Of a stretch of 38,760 nucleotides of DNA, positions 10,543-18,170 are shown one piece after another. Within the stretch, counting starts at the first letter, position 1, and the number at the start of each line of letters is the position of its first letter. The translations under genes and the position numbers were made by a program. This DNA comes from an uncultured Clostridium sp. (GTDB lineage Bacteria > Bacillota > Clostridia > TANB77 > CAG-508). The stretch lies in contig CAMJYG010000023.1 in NCBI GenBank assembly GCA_946409935.1, positions 1-38,760 of the forward strand, written 5' to 3'. The notes under the pieces are model-generated. The model was given only the letters and a program-made list of their open reading frames with translations. It searched no databases and was not told where the DNA came from.

Positions 10543-10810
10543 CTTTATCTATATATACTCTTTCATTAGGATAATACATATCTAGCTTTTCTCTTGCTGT
10601 TTGTTCAATAAATTCTAATGAATTTACATCATCCTTTTTCTTTGCAAGTTCTTCTTTATACTCTTTTTGTTCTTCTATTTTTGTTGATAACTCGTCTGCA
10701 TTTTTTTGATATTGGTTTAATGTTTTTTGTTGATTTATTAATGTATATACAACATATATTGCTATACCAATTATTAATAGTTTTTTATATATTTTTTTAT
10801 TTTTCCTCAT
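10535..10810 (-). CDS. divIC: Septum formation initiator, DivIC/FtsB family
   Basis: Small bitopic division protein of 91 residues. A basic cytoplasmic start (MRKNKKIYKKL) is followed by one membrane helix (about 12-27, LLIIGIAIYVVYTL) and an extracytoplasmic coiled coil (NQYQKNADELSTKIEEQKEY). It ends with the family signature FIEQTAREKLDMYYPNERVY. It partners FtsL/DivIB at the septum. GGAGAATACTG precedes the ATG. The order yabP, yabQ, divIC is the one known from Bacillus, which strengthens all three calls. Half copies of a repeat flank the gene on both sides. Confidence 0.88.
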   Translation of the reverse strand: MRKNKKIYKKLLIIGIAIYVVYTLINQQKTLNQYQKNADELSTKIEEQKEYKEELAKKKDDVNSLEFIEQTAREKLDMYYPNERVYIDKGI

Positions 10811-10827
10811 CAGTATTCTCCATTCGT

Positions 10828-10890
10828 TACTAGGCTGTTTAAAATTCTGTTGCCCAACTTAAATAGTGATCAGTCATTAATGGCTATCTA
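10828..10890. repeat. Diverged half copy of palindromic family B, upstream of divIC
   Basis: TTACTAGGCTG, AAATTCTGTTGCCCAACTTAA, then TAGTGATCAGTCATTAATGGC resembles an arm of the 13879-14079 element in the same orientation as the copy at 10457. The two therefore bracket divIC as direct repeats. Confidence 0.5.
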
Positions 10891-10971
10891 GTAACCTCTA
10901 ATTTTAATAATTAAATATTTTACATCGTACTTATATATTTCTACATTTGTAATTAAATTCCTGCCTTTTTT

Positions 10972-11461
10972 TTAATTTTTTACAATTTTTTTAGTTCTTT
11001 TTAAATCAAAAAAGTTTTTAATAACAAATTTTGTAGAAATTTTTCTAATATTAATTATAAATATATTTATAGGCTTAAATAATATTTTTTTAACAAATTT
11101 GTATACAATTATTATTGGCATAAATATTAATTTTAAAAGTTTCTTTAAAGCTGTTTTTACAAATGTAATTATTTTTACATTTATTTTTATAATATACGAA
11201 CTAAGAAAAATCATGTAGGTTAATGAACCTAAAAGAATTCCTAAAAACATAAACAATCTTATTTCACCATTATTGAACATAAATGTTGAATATAAAATTA
11301 TAAATCCGAGTTAATATCCAAAATATTATATCTTCTATATATGTTATGATATCTTTTGTTTTAAAGGACCTTCTTAAAATTCTAAAGAAATCAAATAATA
11401 AACCTATTATTACTCCATTAATTGTAAATATTAAAAATAGATTTGCTTGACTGCTTATCAT
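10972..11461 (-). CDS. yabQ: Sporulation membrane protein YabQ; needs a +1 shift at CGG
   Basis: YabQ is a polytopic protein of the mother-cell membrane, needed for the spore cortex in Bacillus. The start at 11461 (MISSQANLF) is preferred over ATG 11473 because AGGA abuts that earlier ATG. The first frame gives two membrane helices and TYIEDIIFWILT, then CGG and a stop ten codons later. A +1 shift at CGG 11308-11306 (Gly52) yields GFIILYSTFMFNNGEIRLFM and the next YabQ helices, then a basic tail (KIVKN end). The whole is 162 residues, about the family length. It sits between yabP and divIC as in Bacillus. TYIEDIIFW followed by NNGEIR is the usual YabQ order. Confidence 0.88.
11306..11308 (-). 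other. Inferred +1 recoding site in yabQ (ACT CGG A)
   Basis: Unshifted reading ends FNIYVQ-stop and loses most of the protein. Skipping C gives GGA TTT ATA ATT, a hydrophobic continuation of the membrane helix, then NNGEIRLFMFLG. Confidence 0.88.
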
Positions 11462-11517
11462 TAAAAATTTCATTCCTTTCTATTTTTACTACCATTACTT
11501 TCTTAATGCACAAATCA

Positions 11518-11558
11518 GGTTGGAAAAGAATTAAATTTTGACAAGTCATATTATTTAA
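11518..11558. repeat. Truncated family A element
   Basis: AGGTTGGAAAAGAATTAAAT-TTTGACAAG matches the left arm of the copies at 6586 and 36805. The right arm is missing and the match runs into the end of yabP. Confidence 0.6.
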
Positions 11559-11847
11559 AAATCTTACTTATAATACTACCTTTCCCCTTTTCCATCTCTT
11601 TATTACTATATGCCATATATGAAATATCTCCTTCTACAATAACTTCAGAAGTATCTATGCTTAATTTATTAATTCTTAAATTTTCACCTTTTATTGTTAA
11701 TAAGCCTAATTCTGTTTCAACAATTACAACTTGGTCATCAAAACTTAAAACATCTAAAACGCCTGAAATGCTTAATTTTCCTCTATTTTCTAAAATTAGA
11801 TTTTGAATAACGCCTGTATTTACTGTTTTTCTTTCATCAATATTCAT
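11551..11847 (-). CDS. yabP: Sporulation protein YabP
   Basis: Small soluble protein, made in the mother cell and required for spore assembly. It has 98 residues, the usual length. The sequence is beta-rich: LILENRGKLSISGVLDVLSF, DDQVVIVETELGLLTIKGEN, LRINKLSIDTSEVIVEGDIS, the YabP/YqfC fold signature of successive short strands. AAAGGA precedes the ATG. It is the first gene of the yabP-yabQ-divIC set. The end of the gene overlaps a truncated family A repeat, so the last residues (KGSIISKIFK) may have been altered by it. Confidence 0.88.
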   Translation of the reverse strand: MNIDERKTVNTGVIQNLILENRGKLSISGVLDVLSFDDQVVIVETELGLLTIKGENLRINKLSIDTSEVIVEGDISYMAYSNKEMEKGKGSIISKIFK

Positions 11848-11990
11848 TTGAAACTCACATTCCTTTCACACTTTGATTTAAAGAAACTTATAACGTTTGC
11901 TAAATTATATATATTCACTGTTTGTTTAATTTAGAACATAGAAAGTATTATAAATTTATAATAAAGTATAGTAAATTTTTATAAATAATG

Positions 11991-12017
11991 GTATAATAAA
12001 AACAAGTTAGGAGGAAA
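11991..12017 (+). promoter_or_regulatory. Likely -10 box and strong ribosome binding site of the HEPN gene
   Basis: GGTATAATA (about 11990-11998) is a near-perfect -10 box about 25 bases before the ATG. No good -35 is visible. TTAGGAGGAAAATT lies right before ATG 12021. Confidence 0.55.
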
Positions 12018-12020
12018 ATT

Positions 12021-12443
12021 ATGAATAACATTGATTTAATGAATTATTGGATAAATAGTGCAAATAATGATTATGAAACAATAAATGTATTATTTACAGG
12101 TAAGAAATATACTTGGAGTTTATTTGTAGGACATCTAGTAATTGAAAAATTATTAAAAGCACTTTATTCTAAAATGAATAAAAATGCTCCTTATGCTCCT
12201 AAGAGTCATGATTTATCTTTCATAGCTTTAAAAATCCCATTAGAATTAACACAAGAACAAAAAATTTTACTTAACACAATTACTAGATTTAACCTTGATG
12301 GAAGATACGATGATTATAAAAATAACTTTTATAATTTATGCACAGAGGAATATACAAAAGAAAGTATTGATAAAATTAATATCATAAGAAATTGGTTAAT
12401 CGAACTTTTAAATGAAAGTGAGGATAAAAAGGTTGAAAAATAA
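12021..12443 (+). CDS. HEPN-domain protein, partner of MNT nucleotidyltransferase
   Basis: Small all-helical protein of 140 residues. The HEPN signature is seen in NNIDLMNYWINSANNDYETI, then FVGHLVIEKLLKALYSK and the later SHDL and RFNLDGRYDD. In HEPN/MNT modules the HEPN protein is commonly a toxin (RNase) controlled by the MNT partner. No clear Arg-X4-6-His pair is seen here, so activity is uncertain. The downstream MNT gene overlaps it. The pair runs on the plus strand among minus-strand genes, with its own promoter and tandem terminators, which suggests an inserted cassette. A paralogous pair lies at 26588-27279. Confidence 0.85.
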   Translation: MNNIDLMNYWINSANNDYETINVLFTGKKYTWSLFVGHLVIEKLLKALYSKMNKNAPYAPKSHDLSFIALKIPLELTQEQKILLNTITRFNLDGRYDDYKNNFYNLCTEEYTKESIDKINIIRNWLIELLNESEDKKVEK

Positions 12444-12756
12444 AAATATAAATTCTAAAATTGAAGACATAGTTTTAAAATATGTAAAAACAATCTGCAA
12501 TCAATATAAAGTAGAAGCTATCATTTTATTTGGTTCTTATGCGAAAGGTACTGAACATGAAGATAGTGATATTGATATTGCAATTGTAATTGATAAATTC
12601 AAAGATAATATTATTGATGAAGAAGTAGAATTTATGATGATGAGAGAAGGCATTGATTATAGAATAGAGCCTCACATTATCAGAATTGAAGATTATAAAA
12701 ATATAACTAATCCATTTGTTCAAGAGGTTATCGAAACAGGAATCAAAGTAGCTTAA
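12433..12756 (+). CDS. MNT-type nucleotidyltransferase (antitoxin-like)
   Basis: Minimal nucleotidyltransferase. The active-site motif IILFGSYAKGTEHEDSDIDI has GS followed by paired Asp. A later IEPHIIRIEDY supplies the third acidic position. The start is uncertain: TTG 12433 has GAGG nine bases upstream, while ATG 12412 in the same frame lacks a site. I chose TTG, giving an 11-base overlap with the HEPN gene. In characterised HepT/MntA pairs the MNT protein modifies and silences the HEPN toxin. The C-terminus (NPFVQEVIETGIKVA) is nearly identical to that of 26588-26908. Confidence 0.85.
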   Translation: MKNKNINSKIEDIVLKYVKTICNQYKVEAIILFGSYAKGTEHEDSDIDIAIVIDKFKDNIIDEEVEFMMMREGIDYRIEPHIIRIEDYKNITNPFVQEVIETGIKVA

Positions 12757-12766
12757 GTACCACTAC

Positions 12767-12820
12767 AAAGGAGGCAAGAAACCTTGCCTCCTTGAAAAAG
12801 CAAGAGATTACTCTTGCTTT
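12767..12820 (+). terminator. Tandem hairpin terminator after the HEPN/MNT pair
   Basis: Two adjacent hairpins: AAGGAGGCAAG with CTTGCCTCCTT, then AAAGCAAGAG with CTCTTGCTTT. No long T run follows. They separate the plus-strand cassette from lysC. Confidence 0.6.
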
Positions 12821-12880
12821 CCATGGTAATTTCGTTACAATGCAAAATCAACTGTGAATTGTAACTTTAAATATTAAAAG

Positions 12881-13850
12881 TTAAATTTTATTAAATAACT
12901 TTTCATGTATTTTATTTAGAACATTATCATCAATAATATCTTTTAAAACAATAGAAATTTTTGATTCTGAAATATTTATTTCTAAAACATTTAATTTGTT
13001 TTTATCTAGAATATCTAATAATTCTTTAATTTTATTCATATCTCTAATTATTCCATTTCCTATTATAGATATTCTTGAAACATCTTTTTTTACCAAGCTT
13101 TTAATAGTATTTTCTTCAATTATATCTGATATAACCGTGCCTGGTTTATTATTAAATGTAGATTTAGTTATTATTGGTATTTTAAATTTTTCACCAATTT
13201 CCACTGATCTGTTATGAAGAACCTTTGCACCTTCATTTGAAATTTCTTTCATTTCATTATAAGATACTGCATGTAGTTTATATGCACCATCTATTTTATT
13301 TGGGTCTGTAGTATATACACCATCAACATCTGAAAAAATATAGCAATTTTTTGCATTTAGTGCTGCTGCAACTGCAACTGCTGTTGTATCAGAACCGCCT
13401 CTTCCTAAAGTTGTTATATCCATATTTTTATTTATACCTTGAAATCCTGCAATAATTACAATTTTTTTCTCTTCTAATTCTTTTACTATTCTAGAAGTAT
13501 CAATATTTTCAATAATTGCATTTTGATTAGTATCATTTGTAAAAATACCGTGCTTGCCATCCACTTAATGAAATAGCTTTATACCCCATATTATTAAGTA
13601 AAATACTTAGTTTAGCAGTAGACATTTGTTCTCCACTACTTAATAATGCATCTAATTCCCTATCATTTACTTTTGTTCCCAATTCTTTTGCTTCCTTAAT
13701 TAACTTATCCGTTGTTTTCCCTTGTGCTGAAAGAATAACAACAATATTATTATTTTTGTTATATAAATCGATTATTTTATTTGCTACTATTTTTAATTTG
13801 TCATTATCTGCAACAGAACTTCCACCAAATTTTAAAACTATTGTATCCAT
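12881..13850 (-). CDS. lysC: Aspartate kinase, short form; needs a +1 shift at CGG
   Basis: Phosphorylates aspartate as the first step to lysine, threonine and methionine. Joined across the shift it has 322 residues, against about 400 or more for typical monofunctional enzymes. It shows KFGGSSV at residues 7-13, LLSSGEQMS, LSGWQA-G-IFTND, TTLGRGGSDTTAVAVAAAL, the FSDVDGVYTTDP nucleotide loop, EISNEGAKVLHNRSVEI, and about 70 C-terminal residues resembling one ACT domain (SRISIIGNGI). The usual second ACT domain is missing, which should change feedback control. The frame changes at CGG 13550-13548 (Gly101), inside the conserved WQAG motif. AAGGAG precedes the ATG. Confidence 0.93.
13548..13550 (-). 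other. Inferred +1 recoding site in lysC (GCA CGG T)
   Basis: Unshifted translation reads WQA-R-YFYK-stop. Skipping C gives GGT ATT TTT ACA AAT, so WQAG is restored. Gly at this position is a known family feature, so the amino acid expected at CGGT is Gly. GCA does not re-pair well with CAC, which disfavours simple P-site slippage. Confidence 0.9.
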
Positions 13851-13878
13851 AAACTAAACTCCTTTTTTAAAAAATAGG

Positions 13879-14079
13879 TTATTAGTCAGCCATGAATAAT
13901 TAAAAGTCCGCGCGAGTGATTAGTTATAAAAATTTTGTAATGGCTCGGGGGGACCGTTCAAGGATTTACAAAAGTTCGAAGAACTTTTGGCTAAATCCTT
14001 AGAATGGGGAGAATGAAAAAACTTTTTATAACTAATCACGGTTAAGCAGGACAACGGAATTTTGTGGCTGACTAGTAAT
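13879..14079. repeat. Complete palindromic element, family B
   Basis: Terminal inverted repeats TTATTAGTCAGCC and GGCTGACTAGTAA; inner arms GTGATTAGTTATAAAAA and TTTTTATAACTAATCAC. The centre has GGCTCGGGGGGACCG, unusually GC-rich for this window, and a further hairpin (AAGGATTTA, CAAAAGTTC and their complements). No coding frame. It fills most of the lysC-prfB gap (13851-14142). Confidence 0.75.
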
Positions 14080-14142
14080 AAATATAGAGAGTAATTTAAC
14101 TAAAACTTACTCCCTATATTCTATTCCAATATTTAGTTTATG

Positions 14143-15260
14143 TTAATTTTTTCTTTTTAAACTCATTAAATAACTTTTTATAAATTCATCTATATCTCCA
14201 TCCATAACAGATTGAACATTTCCGAACTTCATAATTAGTTCTATGGTCTTTTACTAATGTATATGGACAAAATACATAAGAACGAATTTGACTTCCCCAA
14301 GCAATTTCTCTTTGTACTCCTTTTAATTCATCTATTGTTTCCTTATGTTCTCTTTCCTTTAAATCTAACAACTTTGATTTTAACATCTTCATTGCATTTT
14401 CCCTATTTTGAATTTGAGAGCGCTCTGTTTGGCACGCAACAACAATTCCAGTAGGAATATGTGTAAGTCTTACTGCTGATGATGTTTTGTTTACATGTTG
14501 ACCTCCTGCACCTGATGCTCTATATACATCCATTTTTATATCATCAGGATTAATATACAAGTCTATATCGTCTGATATTTCTGGCAATACTTCTAAAGAA
14601 GCAAAAGAAGTATGTCTTCTTCCTCCACTATCAAATGGAGATATTCTAACTAATCTATGTACACCCATTTCTCCTTTTAAATATCCATAGGCTTTTTCGC
14701 CACATACTTCAAATGTAACACTTTTTAAGCCTGCTTCTTCTCCTTCTAAATAGTCTAATTCTTTAACGGTATAACCATTTTTATTTGCCCATCTTGTGTA
14801 CATTCTATATAACATTTCTGCCCAATCTTGTGCCTCTGTTCCTCCTGCACCTGGATGTATAGTCAAAATAGCATTATTATTATCATATTTCTCAGAAAGA
14901 AGGGTTTCTATTTCTAATTTTTCTATTTTATTTTCAATACTTATAGTGCTTTCTATTACTTCATTTGCCTCTTCATCTGAAGAAGTATTTTCATGAGTTA
15001 TAAAATTATTAAATTCTAAAATATCTTCTAATTCTGTTTTTATCTTATTGTAATTTTCAATTTTATGTTTTATTTGTGATAATTCTTTAAGTACAATATT
15101 AGATTTTTTAGTATCTGACCAAAAATCTTCTTTTAGTGTTTCTGATTCTAATTCTTTTGACTTTTTTAATAGTTTTGCTATGTCAAAGAGAATCTCCCAT
15201 TTCTGTTAATCTTTTTTCTAAATTTTCTAGTTTTCTAGTGTTTTCGCTTAAATCTACCAT
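14143..15260 (-). CDS. prfB: Peptide chain release factor 2; needs two different +1 shifts
   Basis: Releases finished proteins at TGA and TAA codons. Start ATG 15260. The first 25 codons end in CTT TGA C, the classical RF2 autoregulatory +1 site, preceded by GGGAG. After the shift the protein continues DIAKLLKKSKELES. It shows the RF2 signature SPF (about 207-209) and GAGGQHVNKTSSAVRL with GGQ at about 252-254. Near the end, NYEV is followed by CGG (14224-14222); a second +1 shift gives GNVQSVMDGDIDEFIK and stop TAA at 14145-14143. Total 371 residues, close to the E. coli length. Without the second shift the last 26 residues are replaced by CSICYGWRYR-like sequence. Confidence 0.95.
14222..14224 (-). 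other. Inferred +1 recoding site in prfB (GTT CGG A)
   Basis: The zero frame reads YEV-(CGG)-KCSICYGWRYR-stop. Skipping C gives GGA AAT GTT CAA TCT GTT ATG GAT, i.e. GNVQSVMDGDID, the conserved RF2 C-terminal segment (EVGNVQAVMDGDID-like in other Firmicutes). The expected residue at CGGA is therefore Gly. Confidence 0.93.
15182..15188 (-). other. Classical RF2 programmed +1 site (CTT TGA C)
   Basis: TGA at 15185-15183 interrupts prfB after codon 25; CTT precedes and C follows. GGGAG upstream can act as the internal Shine-Dalgarno stimulator. Established RF2 autoregulation: low RF2 favours the shift. It also shows that TGA is a stop codon here. Confidence 0.95.
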
Positions 15261-15340
15261 AATAAAATTCACTCCAATTCATAATAATATTGTTTAAACA
15301 ATTATATTATAAATAAGAGTGAATTTCAACCAGTATTCTA

Positions 15341-15949
15341 TTATTCATCTTCAAGCGTTCCATCATATTCAATTTCATAATCTTCTTGATTTTCTTCTGG
15401 AATAACTTCTTCTTTTACTTTTTTTATTTCTTTTTCTATCTTGTTTTCTATATTTTTCTTGTCATCTTCTTGTTTTTTCATATTTTGATCATGCTTTTTT
15501 TGCATATCTTTTAAAATTTTTTGTGTTTCTTCTTTCTTGTTTTGTAAATGTTTATTCATCATATTATTTGTTTTTTCAAGTAAATCTGGTACATAGTCTA
15601 GCAATTTATCTATTGATGAACTATGGTTTACAGGCATTAATTTAACATTGTTTGATTGTATTACTAAAAATGCTACAGGATTAATTGTAACACCTGCTCC
15701 AGAACCACCTCCAAAAGGCAATCTATATTGTATTGCTTCTTCTTTATCTTTTTTAGTATATTCATCTATTGTTTCTCCTTTAAATTCACTTCCACCTGCT
15801 GCAAATCCAAAAGAAACTTTGGATATAGGAATAATAACAACATTATTTGATGTTTCAATTGGTTCTCCTATAATAGTATTTACATCTATCATATCTTGAA
15901 TACTATTCATGGCAGTAACCATAAGACTTTCTATTGGATGTTCCCCCAT
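15341..15949 (-). CDS. ytfJ: Spore protein of the YtfJ/GerW family
   Basis: The N-terminal 110 residues are typical YtfJ: HPIESLMVTAMNSIQDMIDV, TIIGEPIETSNNVVIIPISK, VSFGFAAGGSEF, and the Gly-rich LPFGGGSGAGVTINPVAFLV. A long charged coiled-coil tail follows (about 125-202) and ends acidic (YEIEYDGTLEDE), an extension beyond the compact Bacillus protein. In Bacillus, YtfJ/GerW is needed for normal germination. AAAAGGAG precedes the ATG, placed inside the end of ytfI; the two genes overlap by 47 bases. Confidence 0.9.
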   Translation of the reverse strand: MGEHPIESLMVTAMNSIQDMIDVNTIIGEPIETSNNVVIIPISKVSFGFAAGGSEFKGETIDEYTKKDKEEAIQYRLPFGGGSGAGVTINPVAFLVIQSNNVKLMPVNHSSSIDKLLDYVPDLLEKTNNMMNKHLQNKKEETQKILKDMQKKHDQNMKKQEDDKKNIENKIEKEIKKVKEEVIPEENQEDYEIEYDGTLEDE

Positions 15950-16520
15950 AATTAAACTCCTTTTTATTTGAAATATATATTATAATACTTATAATATTCC
16001 ATAATTTGAATTCAAATATACCTGAAAGCGATATATTTAATATATTTTGATTTAAATAAACAGGATTTATTATAAATTTTTGATTATTATAATCTTTTAC
16101 TTTTTTTCTAAAAAACATTGATATAATTGTACTTATTACAGGAATAATTAGTGCAGTTGCTGTTGCATTTTCTGTACCAATAAACATATTTATATCAATC
16201 TTTTTTATATTAATATCTATTTTTTTTAAAGCACTTATTGCTTTTTTGTTATAGTCATTCTGTTTTTTTATTTTTTCAAAATCAATTTTTTGAATCTTTT
16301 CTTTTAAATTATTTTTTTCTAATTTTTCTTTTGTAATAACTGACTTAAAAATAGGAATTTTCTTTAAAATATATAATTTGATAATAATTTCATAATTCTT
16401 ATTTATGTGTCTTTTTTCCCCTGTTGAAATTTTTAAATTATTAATCTGTATTTGTATTTTCGAAAAAAATATTAAAATTATATTTATAACTAAAAACAAC
16501 AAAATAAAAAGAAAAACCAA
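15903..16520 (-). CDS. ytfI: DUF2953 membrane-anchored protein, YtfI-like
   Basis: Its N-terminal helix (about 1-19, VFLFILLFLVINIILIFF) is a membrane anchor. It is followed by beta-rich KIQIQINNLKISTGEK, a lysine-rich stretch, and KIDINMFIGTENATATALII, the DUF2953 pattern. The start is TTG (16520) with AAGGTG upstream. The gene directly precedes and overlaps ytfJ, the usual YtfI-YtfJ pairing in spore formers, the main support for the symbol. The last residues (NYGGTSNRKSYGYCHE) are simply ytfJ start sequence in another frame. Confidence 0.75.
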   Translation of the reverse strand: MVFLFILLFLVINIILIFFSKIQIQINNLKISTGEKRHINKNYEIIIKLYILKKIPIFKSVITKEKLEKNNLKEKIQKIDFEKIKKQNDYNKKAISALKKIDINIKKIDINMFIGTENATATALIIPVISTIISMFFRKKVKDYNNQKFIINPVYLNQNILNISLSGIFEFKLWNIISIIIYISNKKEFNYGGTSNRKSYGYCHE

Positions 16521-16624
16521 TATTTCACCTTCTTTAAAAAGATTAATATCAGTTTTTCCATAATTTATTATTTATATACTTTTTTATCTTAAAATTTATA
16601 TATCGAATTTTCAATAATTAAATT

Positions 16625-17023
16625 TTATATTTTTTCTTCAATATATTTTTCCGTTAATTCAACCAATTCTATTGCTGTATCGATTTGCTTTTTGGTTTTT
16701 TCTGGGTTGACTACAAATTCATCATCATAATCACTATCTTCTCTCATTTTACTTGCTTCAGCAATTCTTCTTCCCATTGTTTTTGGAAAAATTTCCGTAT
16801 TTACATAATTTTTATTAAAATACGATTGCACGTCTTTATGCTTTTTAAAATCGATTGGCTCTAAAGCTAAAATAGCCTTAATGCTATGAAATATTGAATA
16901 ATATGCCCTATTATTTGCGGATTTGTACAATTTTAAATCATACATTGCTTTAGCCGCAATTAAATCTTCTTTAGCTTGTTCCAATCTGTGCTTTGCTAAT
17001 TCTCTAGATATTTTTGGACTCAC
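16625..17023 (-). CDS. HEPN-domain protein, putative RNase toxin
   Basis: 132 residues of helical HEPN type. Typical segments are RLEQAKEDLIAAKAMYDLK, then NNRAYYSIFHSIKAILAL, where Arg and His are six residues apart, matching the Arg-X4-6-His catalytic pattern of HEPN RNases, and REDSDYDDEF, also a family feature. The start is GTG (17023) with AGGGG upstream, overlapping the end of the MNT gene by 20 bases. This pair is of a different subfamily from the pairs at 12021 and 26588. Toxin activity is inferred. Confidence 0.87.
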   Translation of the reverse strand: MSPKISRELAKHRLEQAKEDLIAAKAMYDLKLYKSANNRAYYSIFHSIKAILALEPIDFKKHKDVQSYFNKNYVNTEIFPKTMGRRIAEASKMREDSDYDDEFVVNPEKTKKQIDTAIELVELTEKYIEEKI

Positions 17024-17366
17024 TCAATATAACCCCTTCCTTTTGTACGTTCATATAAAATGGTAAAGCTGGTAACCAATAGTTAAATTTATCTATATTT
17101 TTTACTAATGGTGATAAAACTATATCAAAATTATTATCACTTTCTATATCATAAGCAATATCCCAAACCTTTTCTCTCTCTTCTATTATTTCACTATCTG
17201 TTAAATCCGTTAAAATCATAATATCTATATCTGAGTTTTCATTAAAATCACCTCTTGCATATGAACCATATAAGATTATTTTTTTTATTCTTTTTCCAAG
17301 TAAAATATTCACTTTAGATATAAATTCTTGTATTATTTTATTGGTTTTCTCTGGAATTTCAGCCAT
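17004..17366 (-). CDS. MNT-type nucleotidyltransferase (antitoxin-like)
   Basis: 120 residues. The catalytic motif IILYGSYARGDFNENSDIDI has the GS and two Asp of the nucleotidyltransferase fold. A later FDIVLSPLV carries the third Asp. GGGGAATATAAA precedes the ATG. Followed by, and overlapping, the HEPN gene, so the antitoxin-like protein is made first. Expected to keep the HEPN partner in check, as in HepT/MntA systems. Confidence 0.87.
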   Translation of the reverse strand: MAEIPEKTNKIIQEFISKVNILLGKRIKKIILYGSYARGDFNENSDIDIMILTDLTDSEIIEEREKVWDIAYDIESDNNFDIVLSPLVKNIDKFNYWLPALPFYMNVQKEGVILSESKNI

Positions 17367-17401
17367 TTTATATTCCCCTCTCCTATCTAAGATAACATTT
17401 T

Positions 17402-17956
17402 TTATTGTAAGAAATATCTTTTTAATAAACCTTCAAATCCTTTTCCATGTCGTGCTTCATCTTTACACATTTCATGAACAGTATCATGTATTGCATCATA
17501 ACCTAATTCTTTAGCTCTTGTAGCAAGTTCCTTTTTTCCCATACAAGCTCCGCACTCTGCTTCTGCTCTTAATTTAACATTTTTTTCTGTATCTGGGTAT
17601 ACAATTTCTCCTAATAATTCTGCAAATTTAGCTGCATGCTCTGCTTCTTCCCATGCATATCTTTTAAATGCCTCAGCAATTTCTGGGTATCCATCTCTAT
17701 CAGCTTGACGACTCATTGCTAAATACATTCCAACTTCTGAACATTCTCCTTTAAAATTGTCTCTTAATCCTCTTACAACTTCTTCATCTAAACCTTGTGC
17801 CACTCCAATTCTATGTTCATCTGCATATTCATTTGAACCTTTTTCTTCTACTCTTTCTTCAAATTTGTCTTTTCCTGCTCCACATTGTGGACATCTTTCA
17901 GGAGCTTCTTCTCCAAAGTGAATATATCCACATATTTTACACACATAAGCTTTCAT
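17402..17956 (-). CDS. Reverse-order rubrerythrin
   Basis: Non-haem di-iron peroxidase for oxidative defence in anaerobes. The 184 residues begin with a rubredoxin-like iron site (YVCKICGY and [12 protein letters not shown]), followed by a ferritin-like four-helix domain with iron ligands in [37 protein letters not shown] and [12 protein letters not shown]. The rubredoxin domain is at the N-terminus, the reverse of classical rubrerythrin, as in clostridial reverse rubrerythrins that reduce peroxide and oxygen with NADH-linked partners. AAGGGAAG precedes the ATG. Single gene, probably its own transcript. Confidence 0.93.
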   Translation of the reverse strand: MKAYVCKICGYIHFGEEAPERCPQCGAGKDKFEERVEEKGSNEYADEHRIGVAQGLDEEVVRGLRDNFKGECSEVGMYLAMSRQADRDGYPEIAEAFKRYAWEEAEHAAKFAELLGEIVYPDTEKNVKLRAEAECGACMGKKELATRAKELGYDAIHDTVHEMCKDEARHGKGFEGLLKRYFLQ

Positions 17957-18133
17957 AACAAATACTTCCCTTCTTTTTTATTTTAAAAATTACATAAATA
18001 TTATTAAATGCTACTATTTCAAATGTACCATTCATCCTTGCAAAATATAACTCTGCTTAACACAAATATTATATAATTTTCACTTTGAATTATATATTAT
18101 TTTAAATTTTTGTCAAGTAAATTACATATTCTA

Positions 18134-18162
18134 TTGTTTCTTTTTGTTTTTTATGATAGAAT
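18134..18162 (+). promoter_or_regulatory. Candidate promoter for the zinc-ribbon gene and tyrS
   Basis: TTGTTT, 17 bases, TAGAAT resembles a vegetative promoter in the 360-base gap 17957-18317. Judged by eye only; AT-rich sequence makes false matches likely. No T-box sequence is seen before tyrS. Confidence 0.4.
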
Positions 18163-18170
18163 ATTCACGA

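Noticed and set aside
7454-13850. lysC, yabQ, prfB, polC and the 472-codon gene as pseudogenes
   Set aside because: Every other motif is intact and no other stop or indel occurs. The truly decayed RhuM and tail remnants look different: deletions and breaks not at CGG.
1755-14224. Sequencing or assembly errors as the cause of the broken genes
   Set aside because: The breaks are not in homopolymers and all fall at CGG with the same one-base sign. Random errors would not choose one trinucleotide six times and leave it absent elsewhere.
15903-15949. Overlap of ytfI and ytfJ as a recoding site
   Set aside because: Both proteins are complete for their families, ytfJ has its own strong binding site and there is no CGG; simple gene overlap explains it.
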